A stretch of 64,000 nucleotides of DNA, taken from positions 1 through 64,000 of the forward strand of contig NZ_AUJR01000031.1 of assembly GCF_000424325.1 (NCBI RefSeq). The letters are read 5' to 3'. Below, in pieces: positions 16,704 to 24,716 of the stretch. The DNA comes from [Clostridium] clostridioforme AGR2157. Its GTDB lineage: Bacteria > Bacillota > Clostridia > Lachnospirales > Lachnospiraceae. A model generated the notes under the pieces. It made no database searches, was not told where the DNA came from, and saw only the letters and a program-made list of their open reading frames with translations. Position 1 is the stretch's first letter, and each line of letters begins with the position of its first letter. The position numbers and the translations under genes are program-made.

Positions 16704-17744
16704 CTATCTGCTCCAGTACAGTATCTCGCCGTCATACTCCATGGTCAGATACTCTTTGTCATCCTCAGATATCAGGTGAAGAGTCAGGCTGTTTTGGCTG
16801 TCTCCATGGTCTTCATAGGGAGTAATGGAGGCGGTAATGGAACCGCCTGATTCTGTGGAGCCGCCCGGCTCCGTGCACTGTCCCTTTCCGCCGATGCCGA
16901 TTCCGATATAATAACTGATCTCTCCGGTATCGCTGATTTCCAGGCCATTGCCCATATGCAATCCGGTTCCGAACATCTCCTGCAGGGAACCATATTGTTT
17001 GAGTTCGGCCTCTGTTTTCGGCCCGTTTAGGGTCCAGGATCCTGCAGCCTGCCGGATGATTTCTCCGGAAACCACATTGGTCTCACTGCTGCTCTCTTCT
17101 GCCGGTTGTCCGGTTGCTTTTGTGCTGCCTGAGGACTCATCCATGAACTTCTCTATCAGGGCAGACACCTCCTTATACTCTGCTTCCCCGTACATTACAG
17201 CCTCGTTTACCTGGCCGGTCAATGAATCAGCTGTATCGAAACCATCGCCCCTGTTCAGATAAATGGATATGACGCTGTATGGGATAGGGCTGTCCGCATT
17301 CTGAAACATTTTTCCCACGCCAACGATGACATCCTTTTTTCCGTCCTTGTCTATATCCGGAAAGGATACAAAACGGACGCTGTCAAAGATGCCGGGAGTT
17401 CCGGTACGGTCTTCCCAGGGAAAGGTATAGAGGACCTGATTATCCTTCATAAGGTAAAAATGGGGTGTGTCAAGGGAATCCTCCGGTTCACAGGACACAA
17501 ACCGTACCTTACCCCAGCCATCCAGTTCCACGTCAAAGGACTGGTCCTGGATGATGGCTCTGATGCCATTTGCAGCCGGGGCAGTTTCATGACCGGCAGA
17601 AGTGCCGGCCTGGGTGTCGGAATAAATATAAATCTCCTGGTCTGCCCCGGTTTCTGCAGCAGGCTCTGACTTCTGGCCACAGCCAGACAAAAGCATCAGC
17701 CCCAGCAGACTTGCGATGCAAAGTACTTTTCCTGAATTCCTCAA
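16704..17744 (-). CDS. Acidic lipoprotein with FG-GAP/VCBS-like calcium loop (paralogue)
   Basis: Lipobox LLSGC follows a short signal peptide. I favour a TTG start at 17744 because GGGAGG is 9 nt upstream; the ATG at 17762 has no SD. After an acidic linker, the domain QSFDVELDGWGKVRF ... FVSFPDIDKDGKKDVIV parallels the lipoprotein at 11648-12871, including the DxDxDG loop. A second, C-terminal domain (about 215-345) differs and includes EISYYIGIGIGGKGQ. It is probably exported and membrane-anchored; function unknown. Confidence 0.75.
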   Translation of the reverse strand: MRNSGKVLCIASLLGLMLLSGCGQKSEPAAETGADQEIYIYSDTQAGTSAGHETAPAANGIRAIIQDQSFDVELDGWGKVRFVSCEPEDSLDTPHFYLMKDNQVLYTFPWEDRTGTPGIFDSVRFVSFPDIDKDGKKDVIVGVGKMFQNADSPIPYSVISIYLNRGDGFDTADSLTGQVNEAVMYGEAEYKEVSALIEKFMDESSGSTKATGQPAEESSSETNVVSGEIIRQAAGSWTLNGPKTEAELKQYGSLQEMFGTGLHMGNGLEISDTGEISYYIGIGIGGKGQCTEPGGSTESGGSITASITPYEDHGDSQNSLTLHLISEDDKEYLTMEYDGEILYWSR

Positions 17745-17986
17745 TTTAAAATCCTCCCTCATGTAATCCGTCTTTTTCAGTTGTCGTGTCTGGTTTTATT
17801 GTAAACAAAAAGGATGCAAGTATCAACTTAACATCCCTTTCATATATCTTAATTTTTCCGAAGTATATTTGGCAGTGAGAACCTTCGGTCATCCGGCCGG
17901 CAGCGCGGATAAAAAAGAAAAGTTGACATAAAATTTTTATGTTAATCAAATCTTTTACGGCCAAATCACCCTGCCGCGCGGCAACA

Positions 17987-18859
17987 CTATTCAATGGGCG
18001 CCTGATAAAATCCGCCGTAAAAGTTTTCCGTTTTAATCATATTGACAATGACATGGGGATCCTGTTCCCGCATGAGATGCACAATATCGTTCACCTCATA
18101 GGAGGACACCACGGTGTGAAGCAGATACATCTTCTTATGACTGTAACCGCCCACTGCATCCACACAGGATATGCCGTGTCTGTATTGTTTTATGTACTGA
18201 TTTATGATTTCCGGCGCCTTGGTGGTGGTAATCTGCAGTGTAACCCGTTCATACCTGTGATGGAAGGCAGAGATGGCTTTGGTGGATACGAACTGGAACA
18301 GGATGGAATATCCTGCATACAGCCATCCGAACATGTATCCGAAGATGCAGAGAATCACGCAGTTGCCTGCAAACACATATTCCCATATAGACCGCCCTGT
18401 CTTATTGGAAACATACAGGGCAATGAAGTCCGTGCCGCCTGTGGAGGCATTTCCCCTTAAGGCAATGGCAATGGACAGTCCGTACAGGAAACCGCCGAAA
18501 ACCACATCCAGAAGCACATCGTTGAACAGGGGTTCAAAGCTGCATATTTTGAGAAAGAAGCTGGCCAGGAACACCTGAAGCATGGAATAAAAGGTAAAAC
18601 GCATGCTGATGCTCCTGCTGCAGAGGATGGCCACCGGTATATTGAGGACCAGCATTCCCAGGGAGGTGGAAATATTGTGCCCGTAGAGGGAGGCAATCCT
18701 GTCAATGAGGATAGCCACACCGGTAAATCCGCTGGACAGAAGGTTGGCCGGCCGTATAAATGCCTGAATCACATAGGTCTGCAGCAGGGCGGACGCTACT
18801 ACAGCCAGGATGGTTATGAGCCTTCTCACCAGTATGTTCTTTTTGTATTTTGCTATCAT
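17987..18859 (-). CDS. YitT-family membrane protein
   Basis: A 290-residue protein with about five to six membrane helices (YitT/DUF161 part, residues about 10-200) and a soluble C-terminal DUF2179 domain (about 210-285). An ATG at 18859 with GGGGAG 8 nt upstream starts it, 4 bp after the cutC stop. It is the last gene of the PTS-peptidase operon. The family is widespread in Firmicutes; its transport or regulatory role is not settled. A 224-bp gap without a gene follows downstream. Confidence 0.88.
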   Translation of the reverse strand: MIAKYKKNILVRRLITILAVVASALLQTYVIQAFIRPANLLSSGFTGVAILIDRIASLYGHNISTSLGMLVLNIPVAILCSRSISMRFTFYSMLQVFLASFFLKICSFEPLFNDVLLDVVFGGFLYGLSIAIALRGNASTGGTDFIALYVSNKTGRSIWEYVFAGNCVILCIFGYMFGWLYAGYSILFQFVSTKAISAFHHRYERVTLQITTTKAPEIINQYIKQYRHGISCVDAVGGYSHKKMYLLHTVVSSYEVNDIVHLMREQDPHVIVNMIKTENFYGGFYQAPIE

Positions 18860-18863
18860 GGTC

Positions 18864-19610
18864 CTATCTCCCCAACTCCCCAAGGCTGTCTAAGAGCTGG
18901 CGGACCAGTGTCTCTGACACCACGTCATAGCAGTTTGCATGGGGAGGTTCTGCAAAGCCGTAGGTCACTCCATTGGAAGTGGTGGTGGGGTCCGTCATCC
19001 AGTCCTTGCAGGAGCTGTGTACCTGCTTTATTCCGGTTTCTTCCATGAGCTTTCTGGCATTGGAGGCATTGATGCCGCTTCCGGCCAGGATTTCGATGCT
19101 GTTTCCATAAGCTGACTGAAGGGCTCCCAACAGAGCCTTTCCTTCCACTGCCTTTGGTTTTAAACCGCTGGTCAAAAGACGGTCAGCCCCCAGCTCAATC
19201 AGGGTCTCTATGGATTCATAGGGGTTGGAGGTGCAGTCAAAGGCCCGGTGGAATACTGCTTCCTTTCCATGGCTGTGGATAATGGAAATCATTCGGGCAT
19301 TCCTTTCCCTGTCAATGGAGGCGTCCTCCCTAAGACAGCCGAAGGCAATGCCGTCCGCTCCGTGGCGGACCAGATGTTCGCATTCCCTGAGCATTACATC
19401 AAAATCTTCTTCACTGTAACAGAATCCGCCGCCTCTGGGCCGGACCATGGCAATTACCTTCACATTGCAGTGTTCCTTCACAAGTTCCAGGGATGCCAGG
19501 GAGGGCGTGAGCCCGCCCATGTGCAGGGCGCAGTTCAGTTCAATCCGTCCGGCTCCACCGGACGCAGCCTGCAGGGCATCGTAGTAGCTGCCGCAGCATA
19601 TCTCCAACAT
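18864..19610 (-). CDS. cutC: CutC-family TIM-barrel protein
   Basis: A 248-residue barrel protein matching CutC throughout: EICCGSYYDALQAASGGAGRIELN, GLTPSLASL, VKVIAMVRPRGGGFCYS, HRAFDCTSNP, RLLTSGLKP and ILAGSGINASNA. CutC was named for copper tolerance, but a direct copper role is doubtful and many members sit in sugar or glycoside loci. Here it lies between a dipeptidase gene and yitT in one operon. An enzymatic role on the imported substrate is possible but unproved. Confidence 0.93.
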   Translation of the reverse strand: MLEICCGSYYDALQAASGGAGRIELNCALHMGGLTPSLASLELVKEHCNVKVIAMVRPRGGGFCYSEEDFDVMLRECEHLVRHGADGIAFGCLREDASIDRERNARMISIIHSHGKEAVFHRAFDCTSNPYESIETLIELGADRLLTSGLKPKAVEGKALLGALQSAYGNSIEILAGSGINASNARKLMEETGIKQVHSSCKDWMTDPTTTSNGVTYGFAEPPHANCYDVVSETLVRQLLDSLGELGR

Positions 19611-19660
19611 ATAAAAACCTCTCCTTCTTCCTGTCCATCAGCACAGTACCGGCCAAAGGC

Positions 19661-20836
19661 CTAAAGCTGTGCAAGACGGTACAGGGCCAGTGCATATATT
19701 TTTGCGTTGGTTACCAGGTCGTCCACGGTCATCCACTCATTTGGATTGTGGCTGATTCCCTTTTGGCCCGGAAAACTGGGACCGAATGGGACAATTCCGG
19801 GCATGGCCTTGGCATAGGTGCCGCCGGTGGTGGTCACGGGAGTGCCGTCCATGCCCGTGACCCGCTCATAGCTGTCCTGCATGGCTTTTACCATGGGCGT
19901 ATCCTTGGCAAAAACCACCGGATCATAGTTCTGTACCAGCTTTGCCTTCAGGCCGCAGCACTCTGCCTTTTCCGTTATGGGCTTCATGATTTCCCGGATG
20001 GTGATACCGCCCGGGTAGCTTAAGGTGGCGTCAAAGGATACCATGTTTTCCGTGTTTCCGTGGCCGGCGTTCCCATGTCCGGCGTTCCCGCCGGGCTCTA
20101 AACCCAGTCTGTAACCGCGCATTTCCATCATACCATATTCTTCATGGTAGTAGTCAATACCCAATCGGTCGCCTGTGTTTCCGGCGCCGATAAAATATTT
20201 GTTTACAAAGTCGAAAAATGTACCCAGGCATTCCCTTGTGCCAATGATGCGCACCACTGCCCTTCCTCGCTCACTGTATACCACAGGATATTTGCAGTCC
20301 GGCGTAAATCCGTAAACAGGAGGTTTTTCTTTTGACAGATAGTACCTGAGGTCCTCAAATCCCGTTTCCTCGTCACATCCGAAGATGATGCGCACCGGAT
20401 GCCTGAGGGTAAGCCCCAGCGCCTTGACAGCGGCCAGCCCGTACAGGCAGGCCATGACAGGCCCTTTATTGTCCAATACTCCCCTGCTGTATATGACTCC
20501 GTTTTCCATATAGCCGCTGAAAGGCGGCTCCCTCCAGCCCTCGCCCACCGGCACCACGTCCACATGCCCCATGGCGCAGACATAGTCTTCTCCCCTGCCA
20601 TAGAATGCATATCCGATGTATCCGTCCAGATTAACGGTTTCAAAGCCCATCTCCCTGCTGATGGAGAGGGCCAGGTCCAGGGCTTCCTTTACACCGGGGC
20701 CAAAGGGAGCCCCATCCCGGGCCTCCCTTTCCACGCTGTCAATGCGCACCATCTGACGAACATGTTCAATCAGCCGGTCCCGGTTTTCGTCGATATAGTC
20801 CAGAAGCTTTCTGTCTATCTGATTCTGCTCATCCAT
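19661..20836 (-). CDS. M20-family (Sapep/PepV-like) metallodipeptidase
   Basis: Zinc peptidase with the family marks MGHVDVVPVGEGW (first metal His), YSRGVLDNKGPVMA (bridging Asp) and CDEETGFEDLRYY (catalytic and metal Glu). The C-terminus has the second metal-site region TTGGTYAKAMPG and GISHNPNEW. It likely cleaves dipeptides in the cytoplasm. The ATG at 20836 lies 4 bp after the stop of the Ntn hydrolase gene. A short HGNAGHGN repeat near residue 265 is a local oddity. Confidence 0.9.
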   Translation of the reverse strand: MDEQNQIDRKLLDYIDENRDRLIEHVRQMVRIDSVEREARDGAPFGPGVKEALDLALSISREMGFETVNLDGYIGYAFYGRGEDYVCAMGHVDVVPVGEGWREPPFSGYMENGVIYSRGVLDNKGPVMACLYGLAAVKALGLTLRHPVRIIFGCDEETGFEDLRYYLSKEKPPVYGFTPDCKYPVVYSERGRAVVRIIGTRECLGTFFDFVNKYFIGAGNTGDRLGIDYYHEEYGMMEMRGYRLGLEPGGNAGHGNAGHGNTENMVSFDATLSYPGGITIREIMKPITEKAECCGLKAKLVQNYDPVVFAKDTPMVKAMQDSYERVTGMDGTPVTTTGGTYAKAMPGIVPFGPSFPGQKGISHNPNEWMTVDDLVTNAKIYALALYRLAQL

Positions 20837-20840
20837 ATTC

Positions 20841-21821
20841 CTATTCCTCAATGGGCGCCATGCGCGTCTTCATATAGTTTTCCATCCACTCATCCGATGC
20901 CTTTTCGTAGGTACAGCGGCCGTCCTCCTGGCGGGTCACCAGATACACGGTTGGCTCCAGGGCCTCTGTGACAACGGCAAAGGAAAATCCCTCTATGTTG
21001 GTGGCCACGCCCCACTCGCCCTTTGGGTTCATGGCTATAAGGGATAAATCACCTGCCTCGCCCCTGCGCTCCCTAAGCTCCGCGTCCAGGCGGGACACGG
21101 CGGTCTCACAGGCCTCCTGGGGATGCATACCCTCTCCCATGAGGCGAACGATTTCATAGGAAATGCAGCCCTTCATCAGGTCCTCACCCAGGCCGGTGGC
21201 ACTGGCAGCGCCCTTTTTGCTGTCAGCATAGAATCCGGAGCCGGATATGGGCGAGTCCCCTACTCTGCCCTTCTTCTTCATAAAGAGGCCGCTGGTGGAG
21301 GTAGCGGCTGTCATTTTGCCGGTTATGTCCAGGCAGGCCATGCCCACGGTATCGTGGCCGGAGTATGGCTTAAGCTTTTGGGAGGCGGTCTGGACGGCTG
21401 CCTGGGCGGACATCTCCTTTAAGCGTTTTCTGTAATGGGCCTTTGCCCGGTCTGTCAGCATATTCTTGCGCTCAAATCCTTCCTTGTGGGCGAATTTTTC
21501 AGCGCCCTCCGCCACCAGCAGGCTGTTGACCTTTTCATGGCTCAAGCGCCTGGCAATGGACACAGGATTGGCAAAGTCCCTGATGGCCGCAACAGCGCCG
21601 ATATCCAGGGTATTGCCGTCCATAAAGGCAGCGTCCATTTCCACTTCCATCTCCTCGTTGGGAAGTCCGCCGTAGCCAACGGATTTATAGTAAGGAAAAT
21701 CCTCCACTTCCCGGATGGCAGACTCGATGGCGTCTCCTGCGTCCCCGCCGTCCTTTAACATTTCGGCGCCCTTAGTGATTCCCTCCACTGCCATGCGCCA
21801 GGTTGCAATCATACCCCACAT
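20841..21821 (-). CDS. N4-(beta-N-acetylglucosaminyl)-L-asparaginase / isoaspartyl peptidase-type Ntn hydrolase
   Basis: A 326-residue Ntn hydrolase that should self-cleave before the Thr in GHDTVGMACLD to expose its nucleophile, the hallmark of aspartylglucosaminidase (human enzyme: HDTIG). Other marks are IATWRMAVEGI at the start, SVGYGGLPN, GRVGDSPISGSGFYAD and GAASATGLGEDL. This subgroup cuts the GlcNAc-Asn bond or isoaspartyl dipeptides. No signal peptide, so it acts on imported substrate. It starts 15 bp after the GrdB-like gene, with AGAGGAGG upstream. Confidence 0.88.
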   Translation of the reverse strand: MWGMIATWRMAVEGITKGAEMLKDGGDAGDAIESAIREVEDFPYYKSVGYGGLPNEEMEVEMDAAFMDGNTLDIGAVAAIRDFANPVSIARRLSHEKVNSLLVAEGAEKFAHKEGFERKNMLTDRAKAHYRKRLKEMSAQAAVQTASQKLKPYSGHDTVGMACLDITGKMTAATSTSGLFMKKKGRVGDSPISGSGFYADSKKGAASATGLGEDLMKGCISYEIVRLMGEGMHPQEACETAVSRLDAELRERRGEAGDLSLIAMNPKGEWGVATNIEGFSFAVVTEALEPTVYLVTRQEDGRCTYEKASDEWMENYMKTRMAPIEE

Positions 21822-21836
21822 CCTGCATATCCTCCT

Positions 21837-22361
21837 CTATTTGAAACAGAATTTATGTTCCAGTTCCGCTGTATCGCTGCCGTCAGCCAGTGCCTTTGCC
21901 AGTTCACACATGTTCTTAAGCGCGTCGTTCAGTCCCATGCCGCCCTTTTTCGGTGTTTCCACAATGGCCACCTTATCCTTGTAGGCGGCGATGGTATCCT
22001 TGTTCTCTACGGACATGGCTGCAAATGCCTTTGCCTTTGTGGTGGCGTTGATGTCGCATGCCACCTTTGCGCACATGGCCGCATAGTCAGCGAAGTTAAA
22101 GGCAGGACCGCACATGACCACATCCGGCTGCAGCTTATTTACCATGGCGCAGAGCTTGCGGCTTACCTCCTCCGGGTCAGCTAAGAAGGTTCCGTTGCCG
22201 CAGCACAGGCAGGCTGTCACATGGCCGTCCACCTTCTTTAAGAAGGGCTCCATCATGACTGCGGGACCGATGGGCTCCTTTTTGCCTGTAAGGGGAACCA
22301 TTGTGTCATCTTTTGTTCCAAGACCGGACTGAATCTGGTCGTATATCATAATAATTTTCAT
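21837..22361 (-). CDS. Stand-alone GrdB/PrdB-related protein
   Basis: The 174 residues resemble the N-terminal half of the B subunits of glycine/betaine/sarcosine and proline reductases: an opening KIIMIYDQIQSGLGT, CLCCGNGTFLADPEEV, VVMCGPAFNFADYAAMC, and KDKVAIVETPKKGGMGLNDAL. The C-terminal catalytic half with selenocysteine is absent, and no other reductase subunit is nearby. A Cys-x-Cys-Cys motif stands in the middle. The ATG at 22361 has GAGGTG 7 nt upstream. Its position between PTS IIC and the Ntn hydrolase suggests a role in the same pathway. Confidence 0.65.
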   Translation of the reverse strand: MKIIMIYDQIQSGLGTKDDTMVPLTGKKEPIGPAVMMEPFLKKVDGHVTACLCCGNGTFLADPEEVSRKLCAMVNKLQPDVVMCGPAFNFADYAAMCAKVACDINATTKAKAFAAMSVENKDTIAAYKDKVAIVETPKKGGMGLNDALKNMCELAKALADGSDTAELEHKFCFK

Positions 22362-22433
22362 TATCTTCACCTCATATTATTGTATCCCCATTGGGATTGT
22401 CAAAGGAAAGCCGGGCCGTCAATGGCAGCCGTC

Positions 22434-23768
22434 CTACAGGTCGTCAAAGGAAAGGTCATCAAAGTCAATGTCATCGTCATCTGATTTCTCAGAAGCCTTG
22501 GCCTCATCTTCCAGGTACTGCTTATCCATCATCTTAATGAACGGCATGTAGATAAATACTCCCAGTATGAGAAGCAGCAGCTGCAGTACGGCTCCCTGCC
22601 ATCCTGTTGCCAGGAATCCGGACAGCACCACAGGCATGGTCCATGGAATGGCAACGCCCGTACAGAGGGGAACCAGACCAATGCTCATACAGAAATAAGA
22701 AATCACGATGTTTATGGTCGGCACCAGCATAAAAGGAATGAGAATCATTGGGTTCAGCACAATGGGAAGGCCGAACACGATGGGCTCGTTGATGCCGAAC
22801 ACGCCGGGGATTAACGCCAGTTTGCCTAATTCCTTGATACGCTTGGAATGGCAGAATAAAAGCATTGCGATGAGCAGTGACAGTGTGGAACCGCATCCGC
22901 CGAAGGTTGCGAACAAATCCTGGAACTGCTGGGAAATGATATTGGGCAGTGCCTGGCCAGCCTGGAATGCAGCCAGGTTGTCGGCAGACAGGGTCTGAAG
23001 GATGGGATTGAACACAGCGCCTACCACGGAACCGCCGTTCACTCCAAAGAACCAGAAGAAGTGAAGGAATATATATGCGATTACCATGGCCGGAAGCGTA
23101 TTGCCCAGCTTTAAAAGCGGTGTCTGCAAAATAGTAAAGATAAAGTTAAATGCATTTTTATAAGGAGTCATTGCAAATACGATATTCATGATAAAGAATA
23201 CCAGTATGGAAACACCAGCAGGAATCAGGGCCGAAAACGACTTTGATACCGTAGGAGGAACGCCGTCAGGCATCTTGATGACCCAGCCCTTTTTGTTTAC
23301 CCACGCATAGATATGGACTGACAGGAAGGCTACGATGATTCCCACGAAGATACCTTTGGATCCCACCCAGTTTAACGGAATTCCGGTGACGCTGGAACCG
23401 CCGTCCACAAGAATCTCGTAGGGCATGATGAGGAACCAGCTTACCAGGGCAATGGCGGCTCCGAAAAGCTTATCTGCGTTCATCTGTTCTGCGAAGGAAT
23501 AGCCAATGCCTACAACGGCCAGCACTGCCATGATGGAGAAGGTGGCGTCAGTGGGCTTTGAAAAATAGGATGCCCAGTTGTCCCCGAAAAACCGGGCCCA
23601 GAAATCCGTCCATCCCGGTATTGGGAAGTTGGCAATCAGCAGGAAAAAGGACCCTACGATTAATAGCGGCATGGACAGCAGGAAGCCGTCACGGATGGCA
23701 ATGAGATATTTATTCTTTCCGATTTTCTCTGCCAATGGCATGAGTACGGACTCTAACTTATTTAGCAT
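22434..23768 (-). CDS. PTS system IIC component, lactose/chitobiose family
   Basis: A 444-residue permease of the CelB/ChbC type with about ten helices. It starts LNKLESVLMPLAEKIGKNKY, then RDGFLLSMPLLIVGSFFLL, and has the substrate-loop marks FFWFFGVNGGSV and GINEPIVFGLPIVLNP. It ends with an unusually acidic tail (DDDDIDFDDLSFDDL). The family moves beta-linked disaccharides such as diacetylchitobiose and cellobiose while IIB phosphorylates them at C6. It forms one transporter with the IIB and IIA genes just upstream. Confidence 0.95.
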   Translation of the reverse strand: MLNKLESVLMPLAEKIGKNKYLIAIRDGFLLSMPLLIVGSFFLLIANFPIPGWTDFWARFFGDNWASYFSKPTDATFSIMAVLAVVGIGYSFAEQMNADKLFGAAIALVSWFLIMPYEILVDGGSSVTGIPLNWVGSKGIFVGIIVAFLSVHIYAWVNKKGWVIKMPDGVPPTVSKSFSALIPAGVSILVFFIMNIVFAMTPYKNAFNFIFTILQTPLLKLGNTLPAMVIAYIFLHFFWFFGVNGGSVVGAVFNPILQTLSADNLAAFQAGQALPNIISQQFQDLFATFGGCGSTLSLLIAMLLFCHSKRIKELGKLALIPGVFGINEPIVFGLPIVLNPMILIPFMLVPTINIVISYFCMSIGLVPLCTGVAIPWTMPVVLSGFLATGWQGAVLQLLLLILGVFIYMPFIKMMDKQYLEDEAKASEKSDDDDIDFDDLSFDDL

Positions 23769-23836
23769 GATTCATGTTCCCCCATTTCAACTATGATTGT
23801 TTTAACCCAGGCCGGCTGCGATGCTGCGCCGGACTG

Positions 23837-24157
23837 TTATTTTGCTGATTTCATGAGCTTGATGGCTGATTTCAGCACCTTCTCACCGTTCATCATACCG
23901 TAATCCGTCTGATCGATGACCTGAATCGGGATGCCTTTGCCGCCGTACTTTTCCACGATTTCGCCGTAGCGGTATTTGACCTGGGGTCCTAAGAGAATCA
24001 CATCCGGGTGCTTCTCATCAATAATCTGACCAATCTTTCCGTCCGGGAAGGCCTCCACTTCGATGGGAAGGTCATGGGAATTGGCTACGCCCTGCATCTT
24101 GCTTGCCAGCATACTGGTGGACATTCCCGCGCTGCAAAATAAATATACTCGTTTCAT
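23837..24157 (-). CDS. PTS system IIB component, lactose/chitobiose family
   Basis: A 106-residue cytoplasmic protein with the phospho-Cys loop LFCSAGMSTSML (Cys8). It resembles ChbB/CelA along its length, including HPDVILLGPQVKYRYGEI. It takes phosphate from IIA and passes it to the sugar bound by IIC. The gaps to IIA (79 bp) and IIC (68 bp) are typical for one transcript. Confidence 0.96.
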   Translation of the reverse strand: MKRVYLFCSAGMSTSMLASKMQGVANSHDLPIEVEAFPDGKIGQIIDEKHPDVILLGPQVKYRYGEIVEKYGGKGIPIQVIDQTDYGMMNGEKVLKSAIKLMKSAK

Positions 24158-24236
24158 GATTAAATCCTCCTTGATATATATAGCTTCCTTTTATTGTTCC
24201 TGTTTTATACCGACGGGTAAAACACCGTATCTGTCC

Positions 24237-24575
24237 TTACCGATTTTCCAGCTTTTTCTCCAGTTCAGCGATTCTTTCGTAGCTGGCAATCATCTCTTCT
24301 GCGATAATTTTAAAGCCTTCCGCGCTCATGAGCTGGTCTTCTGCATGAACCAGAATCATGGAACCGCCTACCTGCTCTCCCTGGGCTTCCTTCTGAATCA
24401 GTTCAAAGTGGGCCTCATGTCCAACTAAGAACATCTCCTGTCCAGTCCTTATACATTCCCTGGCGCCCTCAAAGTCGCCCTGCTTTGCTTTCTGGATTGC
24501 TTCGATGTAGCTGGAACGCGCTCCTCCTACATTGGAGATAATTTTGAAGCAAATCATTTCTAATCCCTCTATCAT
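24237..24575 (-). CDS. PTS system IIA component, lactose/chitobiose family
   Basis: A 112-residue three-helix protein with phospho-acceptor His77 in SMILVHAEDQLM, as in LacA/ChbA. It accepts phosphate from HPr. AAGGAGG is 8 nt before the ATG. It is the first gene of the unit and is preceded by a 120-bp leader with a -10 box, an AATGCA/TGCATT hairpin (about 24610-24641) and the 19-bp operator. Confidence 0.95.
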   Translation of the reverse strand: MIEGLEMICFKIISNVGGARSSYIEAIQKAKQGDFEGARECIRTGQEMFLVGHEAHFELIQKEAQGEQVGGSMILVHAEDQLMSAEGFKIIAEEMIASYERIAELEKKLENR

Positions 24576-24658
24576 TTTTACTGCCTCCTTACTGCTTTTG
24601 AAACGAGAAAATGCAACAAAACCATTCTGTTTGCTGCATTTCTTATTAAGTTGCCTTA

Positions 24659-24715
24659 ATTATAAGACAGTTATTCACTTTTTTTCCTTAAAGGCATTTC
24701 CTAGCTGTTAGGAAA
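24659..24715 (-). promoter_or_regulatory. Promoter and 19-bp operator of the PTS-peptidase operon
   Basis: TATAAT (24659-24664) lacks a recognisable -35. The near-palindrome TTTCCTAGCTGTTAGGAAA (24697-24715) starts 33 bp upstream of the end of the -10 box. The identical 19 bp, inverted, stands before mupG at the same distance. The weak -35 with an operator centred near -54 fits activation, most likely by the LicR-type protein whose gene ends at 24717. Confidence 0.75.
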
Positions 24716-24716
24716 T

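Noticed and set aside
17746-17994. 82-codon frame in the gap before yitT's end
   Set aside because: AT-rich spacer translation with no ribosome site or motif.
20060-20095. Short GNAGHGN-type repeat in the M20 peptidase as a possible mobile insertion
   Set aside because: Only about two short units in frame; simple slippage within a surface loop explains it.
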